The notes beneath the pieces are model-generated. The model did not search any database, was not told the origin of the DNA, and saw nothing but the letters and a program-made list of their open reading frames with translations. 40,634 bases of DNA from the NCBI RefSeq assembly GCF_004022215.1, contig NZ_SAUZ01000033.1, positions 1 through 40,634 of the forward strand, read 5' to 3'. Every line of letters starts with the position of its first letter. Within the stretch, counting starts at the first letter, position 1. This stretch comes from Paenirhodobacter populi. Lineage in GTDB: Bacteria > Pseudomonadota > Alphaproteobacteria > Rhodobacterales > Rhodobacteraceae. This document shows positions 31,847 through 39,557 of the stretch, in pieces. Both the position numbers and the translations under genes were made by a program.

Positions 31847-32605
31847 ATGGCCCTTTCCGAACAGGCGATCACTCCGCGCGGAATCGAGATCAATACCGCC
31901 GCAGGCGCGCCCTTCGACGCGCGCGGCACGGCGCGCAACCTGCTGCATGAAACCCGCGTCGCGGCCTTGTCCTGCACCGATCCGAGCGGTTTTCCCTATG
32001 GAACGGTGACGAACATCATCGTCGAACCCGATGGCACCCCGGCGTTCTTCGCCGCGGGCCTGACGTTGCATGCGCGCAATCTGCTGGCCGATGACCGGCT
32101 GGCCCTGACGCTTGCGGCGTTCGGGCAGGCGGATGTGCTGACCCGGCCGCGGCTGACGCTGGTCGGTCGCGCCGTCCGTCTTGCGCCGGAAGAGGCGGAG
32201 CCGGTGCGGCGGCGCTATCTTGCGCGGTATCCGAAGGCGAAGCTATATCTGTCGCTGCCGGATGCGCTGATGTTCCGGGTGACGGTATCGGGGGTGCAGA
32301 TCAACGGTGGCCCCGCCCGGAATGCCGCGCAGATCGGCCCCGAGGATCTGCGCATCGACATCGCGGGGGCGGAAGACCTGATATCCGCCGAAGCCGATCT
32401 GCTGGACCGGCTGAACGCCGGACCGGGTCTTGCCAGCCGCGCGGCGGCGCGGGCGGGGCGGTGGCGTTTCGCCGGCATCGACCCGGAGGGTGCGACACTG
32501 GACAGCGGCAAGGAGAGCGTCCGGCTCTGGTTCGGGACACGGGTGACCCGGCCGGACGATGCCTTTTCCGAAATCGAGCGCCTGTCGCACGAGGTGAAGG
32601 CCTGA
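31847..32605 (+). CDS. HugZ-family heme-degrading protein, paralogue 2
   Basis: 252 residues from the ATG at 31847, six bases after GAGGAG; the ATG at 31841 is too close to that site. It has the same layout as 26836-27612: FMN-type split barrel (GTARNLLHETRVAALSCTDPSGFPYGTVTNIIVEPDGTPAFFAAGLTLHARNLLADDRLALTL), FRVTVSGVQINGGPARN, and a DUF2470-like tail (AGAEDLISAEADLLDRLN...WRFAGIDPEGATL). The two paralogues share the ITPR opening and many blocks, so this is an old duplication. It is probably a second heme-binding or heme-cleaving protein serving the adjacent receptor. It is preceded by a 220-bp gap after the divergent ABC gene. Confidence 0.87.
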   Translation: MALSEQAITPRGIEINTAAGAPFDARGTARNLLHETRVAALSCTDPSGFPYGTVTNIIVEPDGTPAFFAAGLTLHARNLLADDRLALTLAAFGQADVLTRPRLTLVGRAVRLAPEEAEPVRRRYLARYPKAKLYLSLPDALMFRVTVSGVQINGGPARNAAQIGPEDLRIDIAGAEDLISAEADLLDRLNAGPGLASRAAARAGRWRFAGIDPEGATLDSGKESVRLWFGTRVTRPDDAFSEIERLSHEVKA

Positions 32606-32795
32606 CGCCTTTGGCGCGTTGAAGACTGCCCCCGTCGGGGAGCCGTGCAAAGTCATCGGATCACGATGCGCATTCCCGGGAGCTGCCCCCATCCTGCGAT
32701 GGGAGGCAATCCCGTTCCCCGCCAGCTCTGTCCGGTTCAGACATAGCTCGCCGCCAATCCCTCTTCCGCCGGTCTGCGGATCCCTGTCCCGATAT

Positions 32796-32835
32796 GTCCA
32801 TATGGTCTTTACTATTGGATCATATGGACTATATT
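32796..32835 (+). promoter_or_regulatory. Promoter and operator dyad of the RES-Xre operon
   Basis: A -35-like TTTACT (32808-32813) and -10 TATATT (32830-32835) are 16 bp apart, about 20 bp before the antitoxin ATG. Perfect arms GTCCATATG (32796-32804) and CATATGGAC (32821-32829) sit just upstream of the -35 and directly before the -10. Each arm itself contains CATATG. This is the expected layout for autorepression by an Xre-type antitoxin. Confidence 0.65.
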
Positions 32836-32855
32836 GGAGCGAACAGGAGATCATC

Positions 32856-33245
32856 ATGCAACTCGCCGTCAAAACCCGCGACCCCGCCGAGATCAATGCC
32901 GTTGCCCTCAAGGCCTATGCCCGGATCGCCGACGCATGGGGTCTCAGCCTGCGCGAGGCGGCCGGGCTCGCCGACATGTCGGAAAGCACCTGGAAACGGG
33001 CGAAGAAGCCCGGGTTCGCCGGCGAGCTCACGAAGGATCAGCTGCTCCGGCTCAGCGCGGTGATCGGGATCTACAAGTCGCTCGATCTCTACTTCTCGGA
33101 TCCGCTCGCCCGGACCTGGTTCACCCGGCCGAACACCGGCCCGCTGTTCGGCGGCGCCCGGCCGGTGGACACCGCGATCGACGGCGGCCTGCCGCAGATC
33201 CTGGCGATCCGGACCTATCTGGACGCGCTGCGGGGCGGTGCATGA
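32856..33245 (+). CDS. Xre/MbcA/ParS-type antitoxin (DUF2384)
   Basis: 129 residues, ATG seven bases after AGGAG. An N-terminal Xre-like helix-turn-helix (AYARIADAWGLSLREAAGLADMSESTWKRAKK, residues ~18-50) precedes the DUF2384 toxin-binding region (LTKDQLLRLSAVIGIYKSLDLYF ... ARTWFTRPNTGPLFGGARPVDTAIDGGLPQILAIRTYLDALRGG). The stop overlaps the toxin ATG by ATGA. It should neutralise the RES toxin by covering its active site and repress the operon. Confidence 0.92.
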   Translation: MQLAVKTRDPAEINAVALKAYARIADAWGLSLREAAGLADMSESTWKRAKKPGFAGELTKDQLLRLSAVIGIYKSLDLYFSDPLARTWFTRPNTGPLFGGARPVDTAIDGGLPQILAIRTYLDALRGGA

Positions 33246-33934
33246 GAAAGGCCGAACTGTCGGACCGCGGCCTGATCCGGCTGCTGCCCGCGACCTATCA
33301 CAAGCCACCCGCGCTGCGGGGGCTGGTCGACACCGACGACGAGATGGAGGTCCTCGCCGAGATCGAGGGGCTGACCAGCGCCCGGCTTCTGGCCGAGCGC
33401 GGCCGCAGCCCGCATCTCGACCCGCGCGAACTGGCATGGCGACGCCGGTCCCGCGATCTGCGGATCTACGGCGACACCCATGTCAACGCGGCCTTCACCT
33501 ACACAAGGACCGGCGGCAACCGCTTCAACGCCGAGGATCGGGGCGCATGGTATTGCACTTGGGACGTCAGGGTCTCGGTGGCGGAGGTCGCCTGGCACCG
33601 GACCCGGGAACTCGGCTTCACCGGCTCGTTTCACGACAGCGCGCGCTATGTCGAGCTGCTCGCGGATTTCATCGGCGAATTCGACGATCTCACCGACGAG
33701 CCCGGGCATCCGGCGCTGAACCCGGACCCCGACATCGGATATCCCGAGGGGCAGGGACTGGCAGCGCGGCTGCGGCGCGACGGATCCCGCGGCCTCGTCT
33801 ATCCGTCCGTCCGCGCACCCGGCGGGAACTGCCTTGTCTGTTTCGAACCGGGGGCGGTCCAGAACGTCCGGCCGGGCGCATCCTGGGATCTGACGTGGAA
33901 CGGAACGCCGGACTATTCCATCGTGGCGGCTTGA
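33242..33934 (+). CDS. RES-domain toxin
   Basis: 230 residues, starting inside the antitoxin stop. The RES core includes an Arg in GNRFNAEDRGAWYCTWD, Glu in VSVAEVAWHR, and Ser in GLVYPSVRAPGGNCLVCF, giving the Arg-Glu-Ser set after which the domain is named. RES toxins such as MbcT degrade cytoplasmic NAD+ and arrest growth. All three residues are present and the partner is adjacent, so the pair looks functional. Its role on this replicon is probably post-segregational stabilisation. Confidence 0.9.
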   Translation: MRKAELSDRGLIRLLPATYHKPPALRGLVDTDDEMEVLAEIEGLTSARLLAERGRSPHLDPRELAWRRRSRDLRIYGDTHVNAAFTYTRTGGNRFNAEDRGAWYCTWDVRVSVAEVAWHRTRELGFTGSFHDSARYVELLADFIGEFDDLTDEPGHPALNPDPDIGYPEGQGLAARLRRDGSRGLVYPSVRAPGGNCLVCFEPGAVQNVRPGASWDLTWNGTPDYSIVAA

Positions 33935-33953
33935 TTGCTGGCGCCCGGCAGGC

Positions 33954-34559
33954 TCAGGCCTCCAGCCCTTCCATCAGGGTCATGAGGGCATTGTCCAGGG
34001 CATCGGCCCCGACCTTTTCGGGAAGCAGGAGGCCGTCGATGGTCAACAGGGCCAGACCATGCATCTGTCCCCAGCAGGCCGCCATCTGGCCGCGAACGTC
34101 ACGCGGGCGCAGCGTGCCTTCGGCCTGGCCACGCATCAGAAGCGCGATCAGGGGTTCGCAGGCGGCCAGCGCCCGTTCGTCCAGATGCACATCCGCAGGT
34201 TGCCTCCCGGCGTCGGCGCTGAACATCAGCCGGTAAAGACCGGGGTTGGCGGTCGCGAAGCGCATGTAAGCCCGCCCCATCCCGAAGAATGCGTCCCGCA
34301 AAGAGCCGGAAGCATCCGGCTTGTCCTGCGACAGGGCCTCGCGGAGCCGGTCAAAGCCGATGAGCGCCATTTCCGCCAAGAGCGATGCCTTGTCCGCGAA
34401 ATGCTTGTAGGGCGCAGCATGGCTGACACCTGCCCGCCGGGCGATCTCCCGCAAAGTGAACTGCCATCCGCGATCCTCATGCAGCATGGCCATGGCGGTG
34501 TCGAGAATGGTGCGTCTGAGGTCGCCATGGTGATAGGGGCGGTCGATGGTGTGTTGCAT
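33954..34559 (-). CDS. TetR-family regulator (TetR_C_13/WHG-type), divergent from aldehyde dehydrogenase
   Basis: 201 residues. The helix-turn-helix is at ~residues 33-56 (QFTLREIARRAGVSHAAPYKHFADKASLLAEMA), and HAAPYKHFADK is typical of the WHG-domain subgroup. The C-terminal domain has GRAYMRFATANPGLYRLMFS and ends in an all-helical dimer region. It is divergent from the aldehyde dehydrogenase at 34663 with a shared 103-bp promoter region, so it probably represses that gene. Confidence 0.9.
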   Translation of the reverse strand: MQHTIDRPYHHGDLRRTILDTAMAMLHEDRGWQFTLREIARRAGVSHAAPYKHFADKASLLAEMALIGFDRLREALSQDKPDASGSLRDAFFGMGRAYMRFATANPGLYRLMFSADAGRQPADVHLDERALAACEPLIALLMRGQAEGTLRPRDVRGQMAACWGQMHGLALLTIDGLLLPEKVGADALDNALMTLMEGLEA

Positions 34560-34584
34560 GGAGGCTTACGAAGTTGTCAGTGAA

Positions 34585-34621
34585 AACATATGTTGACGAT
34601 GGCTACTTGTGGACCATATGT
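34585..34621 (+). promoter_or_regulatory. Promoter of the aldehyde dehydrogenase gene with overlapping palindrome
   Basis: A -35 TTGACG (34593-34598) and -10 ATATGT (34616-34621) are spaced by 17 bp. A perfect palindrome AACATATGTT (34585-34594) overlaps the -35, and GTTGAC/GTCAAC arms (34592-34597 and 34620-34625) enclose the promoter. These are candidate sites for the divergent TetR protein. Confidence 0.5.
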
Positions 34622-34662
34622 CAACAACAGGAAGTTTCCGCCGTCAACTTCAGGGGACAGGC

Positions 34663-36102
34663 ATGGACACCACGGACATGATCCGGACCGCCGGACGTCT
34701 TGAAGACATCCTCGCCCTCCAGCGAGCCGCCTTTCTGCGCGATGGCCCGCCTGCGCTTGACCGGCGCCGGGCGGACCTGAAAACCCTGCGGGCGGCCGTG
34801 CTCGCGCGGCGGAGCGAGATCGAGAACGCGCTGAACGCGGATTTCGGCCATCGCTCCCGCCACGAGACGGCGATCATGGAGATTTTCCCGCTTGCCGCCG
34901 GGATCGACTATCTGCGGCGGAATCTGCGCCGCTTCATGCGCCCTTCGCGTCGGCATGTGGCTTTGACGATGCGCTTCGGCCGCGCCCGCGTCGAATACCA
35001 GCCGCTCGGCGTGATCGGCATCATGGCGCCATGGAACTATCCGCTCCAGCTGGCCCTGATGCCGCTGGCGACCGCGATCGCGGCCGGGAACCGCGCGATG
35101 GTCAAGCCTTCGGAGTTCACCCCCGCTACCGGCGAACTGATGTCGCGGCTGCTCGCCGATGTGTTCCCCCGGGAACAGGTCGCGGTCATCACGGGCGACG
35201 CCGAGGTGGGCGCGGCCTTTTCGGCGCTGCCGTTCGATCATCTGCTTTTCACCGGCAGCACCCCGGTCGGACGCAAGGTGATGAGGGCCGCAAGCGACAA
35301 TCTGGTGCCGGTGACGCTGGAACTGGGCGGCAAATCGCCCGTGATCGTCGCGAAGGGGCACCCGCTGGATCATGCGGCGGCCGGCATCGCCTACGGCAAG
35401 CTCGCGAATGCGGGCCAGACCTGCATAGCGCCCGATTACGCGCTGGTGGATGAGGGCGAAATCGACGCATTCGCGGCGGCCTTCGACAAGGCCGTCGCCG
35501 CCCTCTATCCGGAGGGCCCGGCGAGCCCGGACTACACGGCAATCATCAACGACCATCACCACGCCCGGCTGTCCGCGCTGATTGCCGATGCGCGCGAGAA
35601 AGGTGCGCAGATCAGAACGGTCGGGGGCAACGCCGAACAGGCGGCCGGACCCGCGCGCACCCTCGCGCCGACGCTGGTGCTGAATGCCACGGACGACATG
35701 CGGATCATGCAGGAGGAGATTTTCGGCCCCGTCCTGCCAGTGGTGGGCTACCGCGGGATCGACGCGGCGATTGGCTACGTAAACGCGCGCGCCCGACCGC
35801 TGGCGCTCTATTATTTCGGCCCCGACGGGGAGGACAGGACCAAGGTGCTGACACGCACGACCTCGGGCAACGTCACCGTCAACGGAACCCTCCTGCACAT
35901 CGCGCAGGACGATCTGCCCTTCGGCGGCGTCGGCGCCAGCGGTATGGGCGCCTATCACGGCATCGAGGGCTTCCGCTCGATGAGCCATGCCAAGGGCATT
36001 TTCGAGCAGGGCCGATGGAGCGGCGCCGCGCTGCTGCGCCCGCCCTTCGGAGCGCTCACCGACAGGATACTGGACATGGTCCTTCTACGACAGCGAGACT
36101 GA
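34663..36102 (+). CDS. Aldehyde dehydrogenase, coniferyl-aldehyde dehydrogenase type
   Basis: 479 residues from the ATG at 34663 (GGGGACAGGC upstream). It opens with LALQRAAFLRDGPPALDRRRADLKTL, as in CALDH proteins. NAD-binding is at GVIGIMAPWNYPLQLALMPLATAIAAGN and FTGSTPVGRKVMRAA. The general base Glu is in TLELGGKSP and the catalytic Cys in NAGQTCIAPDYALV. LPFGGVGASGMGAYHG closes the active-site region. It oxidises an aldehyde to an acid with NAD(P) in the cytoplasm. The actual substrate is not certain, since CALDH-like enzymes act on aromatic and aliphatic aldehydes. Single gene, probably controlled by the divergent TetR. Confidence 0.9.
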   Translation: MDTTDMIRTAGRLEDILALQRAAFLRDGPPALDRRRADLKTLRAAVLARRSEIENALNADFGHRSRHETAIMEIFPLAAGIDYLRRNLRRFMRPSRRHVALTMRFGRARVEYQPLGVIGIMAPWNYPLQLALMPLATAIAAGNRAMVKPSEFTPATGELMSRLLADVFPREQVAVITGDAEVGAAFSALPFDHLLFTGSTPVGRKVMRAASDNLVPVTLELGGKSPVIVAKGHPLDHAAAGIAYGKLANAGQTCIAPDYALVDEGEIDAFAAAFDKAVAALYPEGPASPDYTAIINDHHHARLSALIADAREKGAQIRTVGGNAEQAAGPARTLAPTLVLNATDDMRIMQEEIFGPVLPVVGYRGIDAAIGYVNARARPLALYYFGPDGEDRTKVLTRTTSGNVTVNGTLLHIAQDDLPFGGVGASGMGAYHGIEGFRSMSHAKGIFEQGRWSGAALLRPPFGALTDRILDMVLLRQRD

Positions 36103-36156
36103 CCGCTCTCTGGAAAAGGCCGGCCGTCTGCCCCTTCAGGTTGAGCAGACCCTACA

Positions 36157-37296
36157 TCACCGCGAGCGAACTTCCGGGGGGCAGGCCCTGAGCGGTCGGC
36201 CGCGGGCGCGAAGCAGCAAAGCCGCGAGCGTATAGCCCGCAGCCAGGACGAGTTGCCAGACGATGGTGCCGGACACCGCCGCAAGGCCTGACCCCATCTG
36301 ATCCACCCGGACGAAGGCCGTGATCGCCGTCGTCGACGGAATGAGCGCCGCGATGGCCCAGAGTGGCTTCGGCATGCTCTCGACCGGCCAGGATATGCCC
36401 GAAATGAAGAACAGCGGCACCCCCATGACGACAAGGGTGAAAACCATCGCTTCCCGGCTTGGCGCCAGCTGTGCCATGACGAACCCGAGGGCGGTGACGG
36501 CCAGCAGGAACGGAATGGCCAGCGCGTAAAGCTGCTCCCACGATCCCAGACGTTCGATCCCATATGCGAAAGGCAGCAGGATCTGCGTCACGGCGATCCA
36601 CAGGCCATAAAGCAGGATATAGACCAGCGGCGCCGCGATCGCGTCGATCCATCGGTCCGCCCGACGACCCGCGTGCAACACCCCGATGCCCATCAGGAGC
36701 GTCTGTTGCAGGATCAGCACGAAGGCCGCCGGAACGACGTAGCTCGCATAGCCTCCCTGCGGGTTGAAAAGTGCTATGGAACTGATCGCGACCGGACTGA
36801 CCATCGCCATCGCCACGCCGGGATCCACGCCGGCGGCGGTCAGGCGCTCGTATTGCACTTCGGCGCCCAGATCGCCTGCCGCGCTGCTCACGGCGGTCGA
36901 TATCGCGCTGTAGATCAGGAAATAGCCCGCATCTCCGTAGACGGCGATCGGCGATGGATTTCCGTCGAGCAGTTCGCGCTCGAAATCCGGGGGGATGACG
37001 ACGCCGCCGCTCACCTCGCGCGCGAAAAACAGGGCCTGCGCATCGGGGAGCGTCGGAAGCGCCGCAACCACGGCCACACTGTCCGTCGCATCAATGCGCC
37101 GGATCAGGTCCCGGCTGGCCGACGAGCCGTCCTGATCCACGACAGCGACGGGAACATCGCGGACGACCTCCGAAACATAGGGCTGGGGATAGATGCCCGA
37201 ATAAAGGATGATGGACAGGAGCATGGTGGCGCGGGCCGCCTTGTCCGCAAGCAACCGCCGGAACGCCGTCCACATGGCGCGAAACAAGACAGTCAT
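36157..37296 (-). CDS. ABC-2-type permease subunit B (YhhJ-like)
   Basis: 379 residues. The N-terminal helix is followed by a large extracytoplasmic domain (VPVAVVDQDGSSASRDLIRRIDATDSVAVVAALPTLPDAQALFFAREVSGGVVIPPDFERELLDG), typical of YhhJ/YbhR-type permeases. Five C-terminal hydrophobic segments include FTLVVMGVPLFFISGISWPVESMP, the ABC-2 signature. Its start overlaps the end of the upstream permease by 4 bp, so the two are co-translated. No ATPase is encoded nearby. Confidence 0.87.
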   Translation of the reverse strand: MTVLFRAMWTAFRRLLADKAARATMLLSIILYSGIYPQPYVSEVVRDVPVAVVDQDGSSASRDLIRRIDATDSVAVVAALPTLPDAQALFFAREVSGGVVIPPDFERELLDGNPSPIAVYGDAGYFLIYSAISTAVSSAAGDLGAEVQYERLTAAGVDPGVAMAMVSPVAISSIALFNPQGGYASYVVPAAFVLILQQTLLMGIGVLHAGRRADRWIDAIAAPLVYILLYGLWIAVTQILLPFAYGIERLGSWEQLYALAIPFLLAVTALGFVMAQLAPSREAMVFTLVVMGVPLFFISGISWPVESMPKPLWAIAALIPSTTAITAFVRVDQMGSGLAAVSGTIVWQLVLAAGYTLAALLLRARGRPLRACPPEVRSR

Positions 37297-38486
37297 CCGG
37301 AAAGCTCCCCTGCGGAGATTTCATGCGGCCGCGCCTGCCGGCGCACCAGCAACAGCGCGAGGCCGCCGTAAAGACCCCACAGCGCGACCAGCCAGCCGAG
37401 GGCGGGGAGGGACATGGCCGCATCCGCGCCCCGGACCGCCTGATCGATGCGCAATTGCAGATAGGGCGTCAGCGGCAGGGCGGCCCCCCATGCCAGGGCG
37501 AAACCGTTCATGGCCATCCTCGGAAAGCTGATCCCGACGAAACCGAAGGCCGGCGCCGTCAGGATGCCGGCATATCCCAGTCCGATCAGGGGGCTTTCCG
37601 ACACGAGGCCCAGAAACGCCCCGAGCGAGAGGCATGCCGACACGAACAGCAGCGAGCAGAGCAGATACAGCACCGGATCGCCGCGAAACGGGGCGCCGAA
37701 ATAGCCGAAGACGATGGCATCCGCCCCCCAGAGCATGACGAGATAGATCATCCCGTATGGCGCGAGCTTGCCGATCAGCGCCCGCCATGCGCACCCACCA
37801 TCGGCGACGAAACGCGCCATGCCGCCGCGATCGCGGCGTTCGCGCGAGATGGCGAGAACGGCGCTGGCGCAGATGAAGATCTGCAGGACCGACGGCATGC
37901 TGGAGGCCAGCAGGAACTGCGTATAGTCCAGCGCCGGATTGAACAGGGGGCTTTGCCGGACCGGGATCGGGTTCACCCCGGCCTCGGCCTCCTCTGCGGT
38001 TTGCCCCTGGGATTCGCGCAATTCGATGGACACGCCGGCGGCAAAGCTGCCGAGCGCCGCGCCCGCGGCCCGCGCGACGATGCCGCCCACCGTCAGCATC
38101 TGGCTGTTGTGGAAGACGACGATCTCGGGGCGTTTCGACGCCAGCAGATCGCGCTCCATCTCGGGCGGGATCATGACGATCCCATAGACCTCATTGGAAA
38201 CGAGCGCCTTTCGCGCCTCGGACAGATCCGGCAGTTTTGCCACGACGGCCAGATCCGGCGTTTCGTCGATCATCCGGACAATCTGCCGCGACATCGTGCT
38301 GCCATCCTGATCGACGACCGCGACCGGCAGGCCGGTCGGCACCTCCTGATGGAACGTCGCCGTCAGCACGAAAAGCAGCAGCAGGGGATAAGGCACCAGC
38401 AGCACGAACAGCGCGCGGCGCGACGCGATCTGGCGCACCTCCTGGCGGAAAACCCGCCATATCCCCCGGTCGCTCGATGCGGACAT
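37293..38486 (-). CDS. ABC-2-type permease subunit A (YhhJ-like)
   Basis: 397 residues. It has the same architecture as the following gene, with LPVAVVDQDGSTMSRQIVRMIDETPDLAVVAKLPDLSEARKALVSNEVYGIVMIPPEMERDLL in the extracytoplasmic domain, and it is clearly a paralogue of it. A C-terminal membrane domain of about five helices follows (LGLVSESPLIGLGYAGILTAPAFGFVGISFPRMAMN). It starts three bases after the HlyD-type gene stop. It probably pairs with the 36157 gene as a heterodimeric exporter. Confidence 0.87.
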   Translation of the reverse strand: MSASSDRGIWRVFRQEVRQIASRRALFVLLVPYPLLLLFVLTATFHQEVPTGLPVAVVDQDGSTMSRQIVRMIDETPDLAVVAKLPDLSEARKALVSNEVYGIVMIPPEMERDLLASKRPEIVVFHNSQMLTVGGIVARAAGAALGSFAAGVSIELRESQGQTAEEAEAGVNPIPVRQSPLFNPALDYTQFLLASSMPSVLQIFICASAVLAISRERRDRGGMARFVADGGCAWRALIGKLAPYGMIYLVMLWGADAIVFGYFGAPFRGDPVLYLLCSLLFVSACLSLGAFLGLVSESPLIGLGYAGILTAPAFGFVGISFPRMAMNGFALAWGAALPLTPYLQLRIDQAVRGADAAMSLPALGWLVALWGLYGGLALLLVRRQARPHEISAGELSG

Positions 38487-38489
38487 GGC

Positions 38490-39470
38490 TCAGCGCCCCT
38501 TCACGTCGATCAGGGCGCTCATCCCCGGGCGCAACCGCGCATCCTTTTCCAGAGGAACGGCGCGGAGCGAGAACGTGCGCAGATCGAAATCCCCCGTGGC
38601 CTTCGTGGCGCGCCAGTTGGCGTAGCTTCCCAATGCGTTGATGGCCGTGACGCGGCCGCGAAAGACCTTGCCGGCCAGCGCGGGCACGCGGATCTGCAGC
38701 TCGTCGCCGATGGAAAGGTCTCCAAGCAGGTCCTCGCGCAGGTTGAACGTGAACCATGCGTCGTCGACATCCACCACCGAGATCAGCGGCGAGCTGGCGG
38801 CGAAGTTCTTGCCCGGTTCCGCCATGCGGGCGGTGATCTGACCGTCGATCGGGGAGACGACCGTCAGCTCCGCGATATCCGCCTCGGTCTGCCGGACGGT
38901 GGCCTCCGCCTGCCCGACCTGCGCCACGGACACGGCCTTTTCTTCGGGGCTGTTGCCGTTGCGGGCAAGGGCCAGATTGGCCTGTGCCGCCTCTTTCCCC
39001 CGCAGCGCCGCATCCAGCTTGTTCGCCGCGTCGTCCACATTCTGTGCCGATGTCACCGAAGATTCACGCAGCGCCGAGACCCTGTCATAGGTCTTTTGCG
39101 CCAGAACGAGGTCCGCCTCCGACTTGGCCAGTTCGGCTTCGCGGGCGGCGATGGTTTCCGGGCGGGTCGAAAACGCGAGGTCCCGGTTGGCTTGCGCAAC
39201 CGCCAGGGCGGCGCGCCCGGATTCAAGGCTGGCCATGAGCTGCGGACTTTCCAGCCTGACGACGACCTGCCCCCGGCTGACCCGGTCGCCGAAGTCCACC
39301 GGAACATCGGCCACACGACCGGAGACGCGCGAGGCGAGATCGATCCGCGTCGCCTCGACCTCTCCCTGCACGCGCACGGTGGAGGGGCGCTCCCCCGCCC
39401 AAAGGGCATAGCCGCCCGCCAGCAAGACAAGCGCCAGCGGGATCGCCATCAGCATTTTTCGGTTCGGCAT
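38490..39470 (-). CDS. HlyD-family periplasmic adaptor
   Basis: 326 residues from the ATG at 39470, eight bases after GAGG; the ATG at 39476 is also in frame but too close to that site. An N-terminal membrane anchor (MLMAIPLALVLLAGGYALWAG) is followed by the lipoyl half-motif VQGEVEATRIDLASRVSGRVADVPVDFGDRVSRGQVVVRLE. A long coiled coil (~residues 75-185) and the second half-motif LTVVSPIDGQITARMAEPGKNF come next, then a beta-barrel ending in LRPGMSALIDVKG. It resembles YhiI/YbhG and should link the two permeases to an outer-membrane channel encoded elsewhere. Confidence 0.9.
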   Translation of the reverse strand: MPNRKMLMAIPLALVLLAGGYALWAGERPSTVRVQGEVEATRIDLASRVSGRVADVPVDFGDRVSRGQVVVRLESPQLMASLESGRAALAVAQANRDLAFSTRPETIAAREAELAKSEADLVLAQKTYDRVSALRESSVTSAQNVDDAANKLDAALRGKEAAQANLALARNGNSPEEKAVSVAQVGQAEATVRQTEADIAELTVVSPIDGQITARMAEPGKNFAASSPLISVVDVDDAWFTFNLREDLLGDLSIGDELQIRVPALAGKVFRGRVTAINALGSYANWRATKATGDFDLRTFSLRAVPLEKDARLRPGMSALIDVKGR

Positions 39471-39508
39471 GTTCATCGCCTCGTCACGCGCGGGATTGCG
39501 CTTGCGGT

Positions 39509-39536
39509 ATTTAGGAAAACTGGTATTTTCCTAAAT
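39509..39536. promoter_or_regulatory. TetR operator, perfect 11-bp inverted repeat
   Basis: ATTTAGGAAAA (39509-39519) and TTTTCCTAAAT (39526-39536) are exact inverted arms around a 6-bp spacer CTGGTA. The dyad lies between the divergent HlyD operon and the TetR gene and ends 21 bp before the TetR start. AT-rich arms in GC-rich DNA make this a strong operator candidate controlling both units. Confidence 0.8.
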
Positions 39537-39557
39537 ATGATTCAAGGAAGCATGTCA

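Noticed and set aside
37323-39557. Rightward open frame preceding the last TetR gene
   Set aside because: It runs antisense through the HlyD/ABC-2 operon and only becomes protein-like at the TetR start.
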